Source: a bacterium (GTDB lineage Bacteria > Patescibacteriota > Gracilibacteria > Absconditabacterales > Absconditicoccaceae). Taken from it: a DNA stretch of 64,000 nt. A model generated the notes under the pieces. It made no database searches and was not told the origin of the DNA. It saw only the letters and a list, made by a program, of their open reading frames with translations. How positions within the stretch are numbered: the stretch's first letter is position 1; every line of letters starts with the position of its first letter. Made by a program: the position numbers and the translations under genes. This document shows positions 1 through 10,600 of the stretch, in pieces. The stretch covers positions 313,092 through 377,091 of the forward strand of contig JAHDFY010000001.1 in NCBI GenBank assembly GCA_020627925.1, given 5' to 3'.

Positions 1-59
1 GATGTATCTATTTTTCCCATCAAAAAATTTTTAACGAATAAAAAAACTGACTTCATCAT
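1..59 (-). CDS. start of a minus-strand gene, cut by the window edge
   Basis: A minus-strand frame opens with two ATG codons at 59 and 56 and stays open to the left edge, reading Met-Met-Lys-Ser-Val-Phe-Leu-Phe-Val-Lys-Asn-Phe. The hydrophobic, basic start resembles an N-terminal membrane segment. It lies 40 bases downstream of the pilin-like gene, so it may be the next gene of that unit. Only about 19 codons are visible and no product can be named. Confidence 0.3.
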   Translation of the reverse strand, partial: MMKSVFLFVKNFLMGKIDT

Positions 60-98
60 ATCGATTGAGCAGTTTATAGCAAGAATATTTACCTGTTT

Positions 99-587
99 TT
101 ACAAAAAAGCTTCGGTAATAATTTGTAGAATTGCGTACGAAAAGCTAATAACCAGTATTCCCGTAATCGCATCCCCTATATAACTTTGCTTGGGCTCAAC
201 TCATGTAATAGAGTAGGAAGCATATTGGTATCCAACAAAAATAATCATTAATACTCCAATCAAAAGTCCCAGTTGAGACAAGAACTGCAATGCATCAATG
301 AGGAAAAAAATAAGAGAATCCCAGGTCATTATTCACGTCTGAATTTGGTTTGCGAGATTTTCTTGTCAAACAAGTTCAGGATTTTCATGCGCTTGTTTAT
401 CGTATTCATCCCAGACACCACCTCCTTTGTTGATCAAAATTTCTACTGCTTCTTGACCACCATCAGCTTTATCCAAAATGAAAAAATCATTAGAATCTGC
501 ATACACTGAATCTGTTTGTGTTCACAGTGCAAAAGTTAGTATAATACCTAATCCAACACTCAATAATAATTTTTTGACAAAACGCAT
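99..587 (-). CDS. VirB2/TrbC-like pilin or small integral membrane protein
   Basis: A 162-residue protein read through four TGA codons as glycine. It starts with a signal-peptide-like segment (MRFVKKLLLSVGLGIIL), followed by an acidic linker and two strong hydrophobic helices at roughly residues 88-115 and 135-160, joined by a short polar loop (VEPKQSYIGDAI). The architecture of signal peptide, helix, short loop, helix matches the TrbC/VirB2 pilin type found in many CPR genomes as a free-standing gene. The assignment rests on architecture, not on a decisive motif; a plain two-helix membrane protein is the alternative. Confidence 0.6.
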
Positions 588-739
588 AGTAGTACAACAA
601 AACGTAAATTTCCTATGCTAAGTGTAGTGGGAAGACAGGTTTTTGTCAAATTTTGTTATCACTTCTACTGGTTAAACAAAAGTGTTAACGAATAAACTAA
701 CGAGATCCTGGTTAATTCAATATTTATTAATCTTATAGC

Positions 740-1258
740 TTAGAACTTTTTTCAAAAATCTGAATATTTCTTAAAAAGGCGAAAATATTGGTCTCAAAAT
801 CCATAAACATCAACATTGTTTCTTTCAACAGATATTGTATTGAGTATTTTTCCTTCAGCATTGATTGGTTGAAGAATAATAGTAACCTCATCAAAAGAAA
901 CTACCTTTCACAGAATAAACTCATATTCACTATCTTCTGACTTATTGAGACCTAATCCTTCTAATGATACCAATTTATATTCTTCCATAGACTTTATAAG
1001 TATAGCATCTATTTTGATATCTTTATATTTGTCAAAACTTTCTTGTATCGAATCAGCGTGCTCTTGTTCAATTATTTTTTTCATAAAAGCACAACTTCAT
1101 GAAGATGTAGCATTTTCTTCAGAAACAATTGATGATGTTTTGATAATACGCTATCAATCTAGTTGCGTATCATGAGTTCTTGCAATAGTAACGTAGTTTT
1201 GACTACGAGATAATACAAATCCATTTGAAATAAATTCATGCATGACATTATTCATCAT
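740..1258 (-). pseudogene. hypothetical gene interrupted by an in-frame TAG
   Basis: From ATG at 1258 the frame runs for 172 codons to TAA at 740, with five TGA codons read as glycine, but it is broken by a TAG at 1151-1153 directly after a TGA. The first part encodes 35 residues. The second stays open for 137 codons (containing YKLVSLEGLGLNKSED and ending GDQYFRLFKKYSDFGKKF) with codon use like its neighbours. The next ATG after the TAG is about 24 codons downstream. This could be a point nonsense mutation, a sequencing error, or two short genes. No family is recognised. Confidence 0.5.
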
Positions 1259-1289
1259 TAACAAAGTTTACCACCAATAAAACATACAT

Positions 1290-1316
1290 AAAAAATCCCC
1301 ATCGGGGATTTTTTTA
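1290..1316 (-). terminator. rho-independent terminator of nusA
   Basis: The stem ATCCCC/GGGGAT with a three-base loop is followed on the minus strand by a run of T, starting four bases after the nusA stop codon. A-rich flanks on both sides would let it work in both directions. Confidence 0.8.
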
Positions 1317-1319
1317 CAA

Positions 1320-2360
1320 TTATACTACTTCAATATATAAGCCAGTTAGTCTTCCAGCAAGTTTGATATTGGTCGCTCCTTTTCCAATGGCTAGTGCTTT
1401 TTGGTTTCCTGGAACGCTTACTTTTGCTTTAGTTCCAGCTATTTCTACGTCATTAACTTGCGCAGGTTTGAGCGCAGCTCTGAGTAGTTCTTCAGGATCT
1501 TCCGTATATTCAATATAGTCAATTTTTTCACCGTCAAGAAGTGAGAGAATAATATTGATTCTATCTCCTTGTTCTCCTACCAATACACCAATTGGGTCAA
1601 TTCCTTCATCGTGACTACGAACTACTACTTTCGTTCTTTTCCCTGGGATTCTTGCAATTTTTTCTATGCTAATCAATCCTTCTTCAATTTCAGGAATGAT
1701 TCTTTTCAAAATAGCTTCAATATATTCGTAAGAAGATTGGGTAATATCAAGAACAACACCACCTTTACCTTTTTCAATTTGTTTGAGGTACACGAATAGC
1801 TCTTCTCCTAAGTCATAAACTCTTTGAGGAACTTGTCCTTCACGAGGAAGTACAACAGGAACTCCATCAATATCAAGAACAACCGTGTCGTTGTGCAATT
1901 TGATAACTTTTGCTTTGAGTAGTTCTCCTTCTTTGTCAGAAAATTTTTCATAGAATCTTTCTCTTTCAATATTTTTGAGATGTTGCTTGATTGTTTGAGC
2001 TGCTGCTTGTACTGCAACTCTTGTAAACTCAAGTGATTCCGGTGTGACATCGATCAAAAAGCTTTCTCCTTTTTTTGCTTCTTGAGTGATTTCTTGTGCT
2101 TGGTCTACTGTCATTTGCGTATGTTCATCTTCGATATCATCTTCACCACCTTCAATAACTTCATATTCTCTATAAACATGAATTTCTCCTTGAGAGTCGA
2201 TATCTATAGTAATATTTGCTTTTTTGAATTGTGCATTGTCTTTTTTGAATGCTGACTTGAGTCCAAGGTTGATGATTTCCGCAATTTGATAGGGATCAAA
2301 TCTATAATCTTCAACAAGCTGCATGATAGCACCTTGTATAGTTTTTCCATCTAGTTTCAT
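1320..2360 (-). CDS. nusA: transcription termination/antitermination factor NusA
   Basis: A 346-residue protein with the NusA order: N-terminal RNA-polymerase-binding domain (about 1-130, with AEIINLGLKSAFKK), S1 domain (about 133-200), then two KH domains (GVLVGEQGDRI near 258-268 and ALAIGKGATNIKLA near 322-335). NusA binds RNA polymerase and nascent RNA and modulates pausing, termination and antitermination. It ends right after KH2, without the acidic repeats of proteobacterial NusA, which is usual for short bacterial versions. It contains about 27 glycines and none is encoded by TGA, unlike most genes here. It has its own downstream terminator. Confidence 0.97.
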   Translation of the reverse strand: MKLDGKTIQGAIMQLVEDYRFDPYQIAEIINLGLKSAFKKDNAQFKKANITIDIDSQGEIHVYREYEVIEGGEDDIEDEHTQMTVDQAQEITQEAKKGESFLIDVTPESLEFTRVAVQAAAQTIKQHLKNIERERFYEKFSDKEGELLKAKVIKLHNDTVVLDIDGVPVVLPREGQVPQRVYDLGEELFVYLKQIEKGKGGVVLDITQSSYEYIEAILKRIIPEIEEGLISIEKIARIPGKRTKVVVRSHDEGIDPIGVLVGEQGDRINIILSLLDGEKIDYIEYTEDPEELLRAALKPAQVNDVEIAGTKAKVSVPGNQKALAIGKGATNIKLAGRLTGLYIEVV

Positions 2361-2429
2361 GTGATAGGAGGTAGATAGTAAAGTGAGGTAATATATATTT
2401 CTTATAGAGAAATATTTACCAATAACAAG

Positions 2430-2456
2430 AATATCCCTGCAACAAGGCAGGGATAA
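2430..2456 (-). terminator. hairpin downstream of the AI-2E-type transporter
   Basis: The stem TATCCCTGC/GCAGGGATA with a loop of about five bases lies 40 bases after the transporter stop codon and before nusA. The T tract after it is interrupted, so it is a weaker terminator than the others in the window. Confidence 0.5.
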
Positions 2457-2495
2457 TTAAACAAAATTATAGCAAATTATTCGCATATTGCAAGA

Positions 2496-3815
2496 TTAGT
2501 TGTAGTCATCTTTGGCCAAAAGAGTAATAATAACAGCCAATGGAACAGAAAGCGCAATCCCCACAAAACCAAGAGTTGTTCCTCCCAATAGTACCACGAC
2601 CATGATAAGAGCTGGACTGACTCCTAGTTGCTTTTTCATAAAGAATGGAGTGAAAAAATTTCATTCGATTTGTTGAATCACAACATACAAAGCAAGAATA
2701 ATAATTGCTCATGGAATAGAATGAGTAATAAGCGTTGCGATGATTGCAGGTACTGCTCATAAAATAGGACCAATATAAGGAATAATTGTTGTCAAGGCCG
2801 CAATAAGGGCCAATGAAAGTTTTCCATCTAAATTAATCCAAGGAGAAACTAGTCGCAGCATACAATACACAAGAGATCCTACAAAAGCAGAAACAATGAG
2901 TTGAGATTGTAGCCATTGACCTAGTTTTTTGTAGAGCGTTTGTAATTTTAGTTCCCAATAATGTTGGTGTTTTGCTCCCGAAATGCTTGCCAAAAATTTT
3001 ACCAAACTTGCTTTTTCAACAGAGAAAAAGACAGCAAGCACCATCACAATTGTGAAGTTGAAAATACTTTTAGAAAAACTAGTAAAGAAACCACTGATAA
3101 TAGTCACTAAAAAGTTTGCTGATTGTTCACCAATAGTTTTACTAAAGTTCACAATTTGTGAAAGATTTTCTCTTATAGCATTTTGAATTTTTTCTGCCAA
3201 ACCTTCTTGTGACGTATAGTCAATAACCCATGTTTTTACTCATTCAGGGAGCGAAGTGCTCTGTACAAATCAATAGAAACCGCTTGTTTCCAATATTTCA
3301 ATGACACTCGTAATATAACTAACCGTCATATCAATAAAAAGCGAAATATATTGTGCTACAAACGGAATAAGCAACAACAATCATGAAAACATAAACACAA
3401 CAAGCAAAATATAACTTGCAACAATAGACCATCATCTATTGCATCGTTTACTTATCGTATGAATAACGACTTCCATTGATATTGAAATAATCAATGCCGC
3501 AAGAATAAGATATACAAATCCTAAGCTTTGAAAAAGCAAGTAGCCAGCATAAACGGTAGCTAGTCACGTTACCCAAAACAAAACAATACTCCTTGCGCTA
3601 AGGTTACTCAATTGTGTCTTCTCTGCTTCTTGTTTTTCTAGTTCTTTGAGATGTTCGACTTCTTTTTTGAGTTGTACAGAAGTGCTTTTGGCTTTCTTTT
3701 CTCTTTCCTTTTTTGCTTCTCTGAGTGTAGCAAAAAAACCATGAGATTTTTTTTCTTTTTTTTCTCATCAAGGAGAAAATCGTTGTTGTATAGACGAGAA
3801 GATTGATTTGCTCAT
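2496..3815 (-). CDS. AI-2E family transporter (PerM/UPF0118 type)
   Basis: A 439-residue polytopic membrane protein read through many TGA codons. A charged, coiled N-terminal extension of about 75 residues rich in Lys and Glu is followed by hydrophobic helices and the family's C-terminal core, including IIPYIGPILGAVPA and, near the end, a Gly-Gly-rich helix (LLGGTTLGFVGIALSVP) typical of AI-2E/PerM transporters. Family members export small molecules or act as Na+/H+ antiporters; the substrate cannot be told from sequence. ATG at 3815 is the first in-frame start. It is followed by nusA on the same strand. Confidence 0.88.
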
Positions 3816-3950
3816 TCGATCATGCAAATATAAAGTATAGCATATGTATACGAGCAACAAAAAAGAATACAAGACTGAACTAGGGTAAGACTTTTTTTGA
3901 TTTGACAAACAAAAAATCTGAAAGAAATTCACGTTTTTTTTGCTTCCTTG

Positions 3951-5435
3951 TTATGCAATTTCCACATCAAATATTCTTTTGTACGAGAAAGCTTGCTGAT
4001 TCCCTGCGTCGTCACGACAAAACATTCCAATGAAATCATAGCCATCATGATGTAATTCTCCAATTTGGTCAGGTTGCATTACCACAATGCTTGGTCATTG
4101 ATGGGGATGATTGTACAAAAAACGTATCTGTTTCTTTTGTTCTTTGGCAGTATGAAACAAAAAAACAGTTTGATCATAAAGAGCAGCGTGCATATATAAA
4201 TGCACTGCTTTATCTACTTTGATGTCGCTAGATCTAATACGAGTGGTGAGCGATAATCACTGTAAACTTGTCGCCCTAGAAAGCGCAACATAGCTCTGTC
4301 CTTGGGTAAATGCTCATTCAGACAAATCAACAATAATATTATCAAAGGTCAAACCTTGTGCTTTGTGTATAGTAATTGCCCACGCTAGTTTAAACGGAAA
4401 TTGTACAAAACTTCCCACTGGTTCTGGTATTATTTGTTGTAGTTCTTTATCAAATACTGGTTTAATAACTTGTCGTGTGTGAGGAGTAATAACAAATTCT
4501 CTTCCATTCATTGCTACCAACGCTTGCTTATCAACAGGATCAAAATCTATGAGCTCACCGATAGTTCCATTGCTGAATCCTTGACCATTTTTGATCATCA
4601 TGATTTGCGCTCACTTTTTAAATTGGAGCATCGTTGCATTGGGATACATGCTTTGTGGTACTTTCCCTTTGATGACGCCTGATCGTTCGTGTGCCTCACC
4701 AGGGAGTTCATTGAGTTTTCGATCATTGAGTTCACGCGCTTGGCGATTGGTGGTACACAAGTAGACCGCATGATCAGCAATACCTTGTTCGTGACAAACA
4801 TCGTTGATATGATCCAAATCCTCACGTGAATGCAGTCAGATTCTTATCTTATTGAGAATGGTCGAAAATTGATTATCGCTTTGTCTATGTACTTTTTGCA
4901 GAGAAATAACGTGAGGGCAAAGTTCTTGATATGCTTTACTGGCAAAAAAATAAGGACTTGCATAAAGTTGGCGAAATGCTTGCGCTTCATAGCTAGTAAC
5001 CACCGGTGGTAGCTGGTATAAATCTCCTACAAAAATCATTTGTTTACCTGCAAACGGCGCGTCAATATCCAAACTTAATCTCATAGAATAATCAATACAA
5101 TCCATCAAATCCGCGCGAACCATACTCACCTCATCAATAATAATCGTATCCGCTTCATACAAAAGCTGTAAATTTTTTCCACTCAACTCCTCAATAGTAT
5201 CAGGAGTTTCATGATTACCAAAACGAAAAAAAGAATGAATAGTCTGTCATCATATATGGATCGCAGCTATTCACGTTGAGGCCAAAATCACAACGTTTTT
5301 TTTGCTTATCTCCAAAAAATGCCTCAGCAACGTGGTCTTTCCCGTTCCGGCTTTCCCTGTCAAAAAAATACTGTCGCCAGCGTTTTCCATAAGGTATAAT
5401 GCGTGCTCACTTAAGTAATCTAAGCTAAGAGTCAT
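3951..5435 (-). CDS. Pif1-like superfamily 1 DNA helicase
   Basis: A 494-residue SF1 helicase of the Pif1/RecD-like class. Walker A (LTGKAGTGKTTLL) lies near residues 24-36 and Walker B (TIIIDEVSM) near 92-100. FVGDLYQLPPV is motif III. KLAWAITIHKAQGLTFD with YVALSRA (motifs V and VI) occurs in the C-terminal UvrD_C_2-like part. It is expected to be a 5'-3' DNA helicase in replication or repair. A C-terminal tail of about 90 residues after motif VI is not recognised. It is divergent from the DciA-like gene, with a 115-base promoter gap. Confidence 0.92.
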
Positions 5436-5479
5436 AGTTTGTTTTGTCTAAAAAGTCAAGTCTTGATTTTGTGCTAGTA

Positions 5480-5507
5480 TTGCTTATATTCATCACCCTA
5501 TTATAAT
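5480..5507 (+). promoter_or_regulatory. putative sigma-70-type promoter
   Basis: A -35-like TTGCTT (5480-5485) and a perfect -10 TATAAT (5502-5507) are separated by 16 bases, 44 bases upstream of the DciA-like start codon, in the divergent gap after the helicase gene. Confidence 0.55.
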
Positions 5508-5550
5508 GCAAGATGACAATATTTTATACGACAATAGGTAAACAACACGA

Positions 5551-5841
5551 ATGTTCACATTACAAAATATACTCAAAAAATCGTTGGCAAAAAAACATTT
5601 TGGTGGTGCTGTTATTGGTGAAATAACCTTGAGCGCAATTAATGATTTTTTTGTATCTAGAGATCACGATGTTGGTGATGTCGTATGATTTGTAAAATAT
5701 GGAAATGTCTTTATAAAAACCAACAATCAAGCATTCAAAATTGCTTTGTTTCGCTACCAAAAAGATGTTCTCCACTATGTAAATGATCGCTTAGGAGCAA
5801 CCGGGTATGAAACAAAAATCGGAAGAATTCTATGTAAATAA
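5551..5841 (+). CDS. small DUF721/DciA-like protein
   Basis: A 96-residue protein with one TGA codon (VVGFVKYG). The second half (GNVFIKTNNQAFKIALFRYQ, then VNDRLG) resembles the KH-like DUF721 core, in which a hydrophobic strand is followed by a helix and then Asn-x-x-Leu-Gly. DUF721 includes DciA, which helps load the replicative helicase in bacteria lacking DnaC. The similarity is judged by eye only. The stop codon is 23 bases before the next gene, so the two probably form one transcript. Confidence 0.5.
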
Positions 5842-5864
5842 CATTTGCATTCACAAAACCTATA

Positions 5865-6554
5865 ATGAACACAACCATAAAAAAAGATATACAATACTCA
5901 AAAGAACAGATGCAATGGATAAAATACGCTCGTATGATTGTCCTTTTTTTATTTGTTGTATGAATAACTACAACACTCGTGATGTATTGGCAGTGAATAA
6001 ATTTTGATAGTCTATTTTCATTGTTAGGAGACAATCAGTGGGGGCTTGTTTTGGCATTTATTGCTGTGTATGTACTGAGAAATTATCTCTTAATTCCACC
6101 GACGGTGTTGGTACTGTTATGATGAGTGCTTTTTCACAATATACAACTCGCCTTTGTGGTTGCTATGATTGGGGGAGTTATTGGGTTGATCGAAACGTAC
6201 CGAATAGGAGTACTTATCAATGAAAATTCACAAAAAAATATTATGTATAAGACAGTCAAACCAATGGTTTCCAAAGCAAAAAAATTTGGGTTCTGGTTTG
6301 TCGCGTTGGGATGCGTTTTTCCACTCTTCCCTACTGATGTAATTTGTTATACAGCGTGATTTATTCGTTATGATTTCAAAAAATTTCTCCTTGCGTGAAC
6401 AATCGGAATTATCCCTTTGACGTTACTGTATACACGACTTGGAGAACAAGTGATTCCATTGATTGATTCTATCAGTATCTATGGTTGGGCGCTTATTATT
6501 GTAATCAGTATTGTTTATGGAGGACGATATTACTACAAAGAAAATACATTATAA
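5865..6554 (+). CDS. VTT-domain (DedA/TVP38-like) membrane protein
   Basis: A 229-residue membrane protein with six or more TGA-encoded glycines. Five or six hydrophobic helices surround the VTT signature region: ...IGGVIGLIETYRIG..., then GFWFVALGCVFPLFPTDVICYTAGFIRYDFKKFLLAG, in which the Pro-rich re-entrant segment and the following Gly-x-x-x-x-Phe are diagnostic of DedA/TVP38 proteins. Bacterial VTT proteins are implicated in lipid scrambling and undecaprenyl-phosphate recycling. It starts 23 bases after the DciA-like gene and is followed by a strong terminator. Confidence 0.85.
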
Positions 6555-6585
6555 AAAACACCCTCCGTGAGAGGGGGTTTTTCTA
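6555..6585 (+). terminator. bidirectional rho-independent terminator
   Basis: A GC-rich hairpin (CCCTC-CGTGA-GAGGG) is flanked by A-runs before and T-runs after. It sits between the converging VTT gene and pyrH, and serves the plus strand best. Confidence 0.8.
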
Positions 6586-6609
6586 TAATGTAGTAATTTT
6601 TTGCATAGC

Positions 6610-7359
6610 TTATTGTGAAGAAGGTTGGTGTACAACATTTTCAGCACTCTTGCTTACATAAGTTCCTACAATTGTTTCTGCACAAATATTGTCTATATCG
6701 TCAATTTTACAGACAAAGAGAGGGAGATCGTTATCCAAAGCCAAAGCAATAGCTGCTTGATCCATGATTCTTACACCCAATTCTAATGCTTTTTCAGGAG
6801 TCATTTGATCAAACTTGAAAGCATCCTCATGTTTTTTTGGGTCTTTGTTGTATATTCCATCAACTTGTGTTCCTTTGACGAGAATATCGCAATGGAGTTC
6901 TAATGCTCTTTGCACTGCACAGGTATCTGTTGTAAAGAATGGGTTTCCTGTTCCTCCTACACTAATCACGACTTTACCATCTTCCAGTGCTTCATTTGCT
7001 CTATGAGTAGAAAAGAATTCTAGCATTCTCGGCATTTCTACTGCTGTCAGTGCAACACTTGGTTGGCCTACTTGTTTGAGTACGTTGGTAAGCGCGATGC
7101 CATTCATAACTGTTGCCAACATACCTATGTGATCACCTTCTACTCTTGCGATACCAAGTTCTGTACTTTGTGCTCATCTATAAATATTTCCACCTCAGAC
7201 CACGATAACAATTTGAATTCATTGTTGGGCTAAATTTTTTACTTTTTGGGCAAGTCTATGAATAAATTCCCCATTGAAACCATACTCATAATTTCATTTC
7301 ATAGCTTCTCACGATAGTTTTAGAAGAACTCTTTTGGGTTTAGGAAATATTGTATGCAT
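6610..7359 (-). CDS. pyrH: UMP kinase (uridylate kinase)
   Basis: A 249-residue protein of the normal length for bacterial UMP kinase. It phosphorylates UMP to UDP in pyrimidine metabolism and acts as a hexamer of the amino-acid-kinase fold. The N-terminus reads KRVLLKLSGEAMKG with the Gly in LSGEA encoded by TGA. VVGGGNIYRG follows, again with TGA at conserved glycines. ISVGGTGNPFFTTDTCA is the acceptor-binding region. It starts at ATG 7359; the alternative reading as a truncated 170-residue protein disappears once TGA is Gly. Confidence 0.97.
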
Positions 7360-7464
7360 AGATGGTGTAGTGAAAAGCTAAAAGATTTTACTCTCTTATT
7401 AGGAGAATAATACGATATTGCAAGACTAAGAAAATTCTAGAATGGTGTATTGTTAAGATACATT

Positions 7465-7626
7465 TTATGATCATGCAGGAAAACCATTGAGATGACTGTT
7501 ATGAGATTCCGGTGAGTATATCTCAGCAAACGCAAAAAAGATTTTATTTAATTTTTCTGCAGCAATAGGGTTCGTATTTGCATTATCACAATAAGTGCAA
7601 TTAATTCATTCCCCGCTTTTCTTCAT
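7465..7626 (-). CDS. possible 53-residue peptide after the giant gene
   Basis: An ATG at 7626, 37 bases after the giant gene's stop, opens 53 codons ending at TAA with two TGA codons. It contains a CxxC pair (INCTYCDNAN) and no hydrophobic segment. Codon use matches the neighbourhood, and the position suggests co-transcription with the giant gene. It is short and unrecognised, so it may be chance. Confidence 0.4.
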
Positions 7627-7663
7627 TTCTTGTTGTTTCTTTAGCCTTTTCTTGTTCATTGGC

Positions 7664-10600
7664 CTAGCTTACATCATCATCTTTTTCTATAACCTTGTTA
7701 TTATAATATTTTTCTTCAGTTGTCTGGTCATTTTTTTTTGTTCTGTATTCAGTTCCAGTAAAGTGACCATCTTTTCGTTCACCATCTCTAACAACGGTCT
7801 CTGCTGAATCATTTTGTATTCTTTCTACATGGTAAATAACTTTTCCTTTGGCATTGGTGGGATGTCTTCCATTAAATTCTCCTATGCATTTGTACTTTTC
7901 TCAATTTTTAAGTTGTACAGTTTTTGTCCCATTGATTAGATGCTCATTAATAAAAGTTCATTCGTCTTGGGATATTGTGCCACTTATATTATCATATGTT
8001 ATTTTTTTACAATTTCCTCCCTCAAGATATCCTAATTTATTAAATGTTCATGTTTCTATGACGCTTCGTCCTTTTCCAGAATATAGCTCATATTTCCCTT
8101 CTGTTAATATTCATGTTTTTTGATCAAATGTCCCTGTAAGTTGCGTATCTAAAGATCCGCCGCTTCTAAAGCGTTTTATTGAACCATTTTGTAACGCAAA
8201 TGGTGAGCCAAAATTATTTTTTTTACCTACATAGAGAAACTCTCACTCTCTGGTACTAAAAGTTCAATTTGTAAATTTTGTTTCATATGCTCCTTTTATC
8301 ACATATTTACCATCAACGTATTCAATTGACTCTATTTTAGCATTCTTTTGTGATGAAAATCTTACCTCTATTTCTTTTTTTCTAAGCAAGCGTTGACTCT
8401 CTTTGAGCGACGGGAATTTGGTTATCAGGGAACCTAGTTTTTTTCTTATGTGTTGCAACGTAGCAAGAGTGCTCTTTGAAAACTTTTTCATATGCCCAAC
8501 TGTTTTTTTTATTTTTACTGCCAAGGTATTTGCTTCTTGTTTGGTAGATACTTTGTCAATATTTTCTTCAAGTTTTTTGATTTCTTGTGTGTCTGTTGCT
8601 TCATCTATGTTTTCAATACCTTCAATTGGTTCTGTTATTTCTTGATCAACATCTTGTTCGTCATTGTCTTTGGTTGTTCCTTGTTCTTCTATTGTTTCTT
8701 TTGTGATGTTACCATTAATATCATATTGTGTTGTTTTAATACTTCCATCAGGAAATATCGTAAATTTTTCTTCTTTGATACCATTGCGATAAATTGTTTC
8801 AATAGTATTGCTTGCAAATCAATCATTATCGATAATTACTTTTTCTTCAACTCCATGCACTAATGTGCCATCTACAAATATTCCCCTTCGAGTTCCTTTT
8901 TCTGTTGCTGTATTTTTTGTAACAACTCATGATATTTTTATTTTTCCATCATCTTTTCGGGTTTTTTCAATTCGTACCATATAACCTTGTTTTTCCCATT
9001 GTTGAATAAATTCGTTTGCTGCTGTTTTTCTTTCGATTCTTTCAAGAATTTGTTTAAAAACAGAAAGTTTTTTGATTGCTGCTGTACTTTTTTGCAATGA
9101 GTTTTTGATGTTTTGTAGCCACTGTTTGCTTATGGTTTTGCTGCTAGCAAAAAATGATGTAAGTTTTTGAAAAAACTTTGTCGCTTGTTGCTCTGTTGCA
9201 AGAGTTTCTGCATCAGATTCTAGTTCTTTTTCCTTTTTTGCAAACAATTTATCTTTGATACTCTCTTTTGTCGCTGCTAACTTGTCTTTGAGTTTGTTCA
9301 TTATTTCTTGTGCTTTCTTTTTGAGAGCAAAATCAGTTCCTGGCGTATTGATTTTTGCAAGCATACTACTAGCTATCGTATATAATTTTTTGACCAAAGA
9401 CAATGGGTAGACAACAGGTAGGGATAATAGTCATCCTATTTTTTTGAGAACATTATACGCTTTTTGTGGTGTCGTTGCCTGTGCTGCTTGTGCTTCAATA
9501 TCGTTGACTTTCTGGGTAACGCTATCAATATTTTCCACATATTTTTTGATCGAATCAAATGTTTGAGGGCCCAAAATTCCGTCGTTGTTACCTTGATGTC
9601 CTACCAATTCTTGTATTTCCCTGACTTCTCCTTGTGTAAAGCTCCCAATGTCATCACCCCTTGCAAATCTTTGTAAAAGGGGAGGATACTGACTGCTATC
9701 ACGTCCTGCAAAGAGTTTTTGAGCTTTTTTCCATTGTTTGTGATAAGTGTTTTTTTGTGTTTTTTCCCATCCACGTTGGTGAGCCGTTTGCTCGGGAGAT
9801 CACTTCGCTGGTCACCCAGTAGGTGATGAACCTGTAAATGGTTGTTGTATTGTTTGCCATAATTTCTGTAGCTTTTGTTTGGCTTTTTGCATTGTTGCTT
9901 TAGCACTACCAGAGAGGCCATTATCTCCAAGAATGTTGCTAAAATTATTGTTCATTTGTCACACACCATCACCTAGTTTTTTGTAGACCTTTTTGATGAT
10001 ATTTTTGAGAGGAGGATAACTTATTGTCTGAGGTAGTTGCGAAAGCGTTGCTTGCATATCACCATATTTTGACAAAGCAGCCAAAATAAGTCAATTTTCA
10101 ATCATTGACTGCACATCGATCATTTCATTATAAAGCCACTTTTGTCTAAGCCTTTCTCCTTCCATTCCTGCAGCAAAATCTCCGACTTCTTCCAATCTTT
10201 TTCCCGCATAGACCCACTTGCTTTGGGGTGCAGTAAGTGCTTTCTCAAGAGCTCCTCATTTGTATTTTGCTAGTGCTTGTAGTATTTTACCTGCTCACTT
10301 AAACATTCCTAATGTTGCTGCGTCCATAGCAAACGTAAGCGCAGCTTCATCACGTCGCTCAGTTGCATTTTCTCGTGCTTTTCCATGTGCTGCGGCATCA
10401 TAGACCATTGATCCCACGGTTGCTCATGCAACAGCACTTGCAAAACCAGCCCACGTTGCAGCAGAAATTCATGTAAGAGAGCCAAATGACGCTGCAGCAG
10501 CAATTGATGATATAACCGCAGCGGTAAGCATTCATGCCACATCAGCCCATTGTTGAGCAAAATCAATGTTGGTATCTGAAAAATCAAAGTATCACATACC

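Noticed and set aside
8927..9403. Separate small genes at 8264-13312 on the minus strand
   Set aside because: All share one reading frame and are separated only by TGA, with no TAA or TAG between, so they are parts of the giant gene.
7595..9930. Hydrophobic plus-strand frames and a minus-strand frame at 9601-9930
   Set aside because: They overlap the giant gene in other frames; their Phe-rich composition is the expected antisense of Lys/Glu-rich codons.
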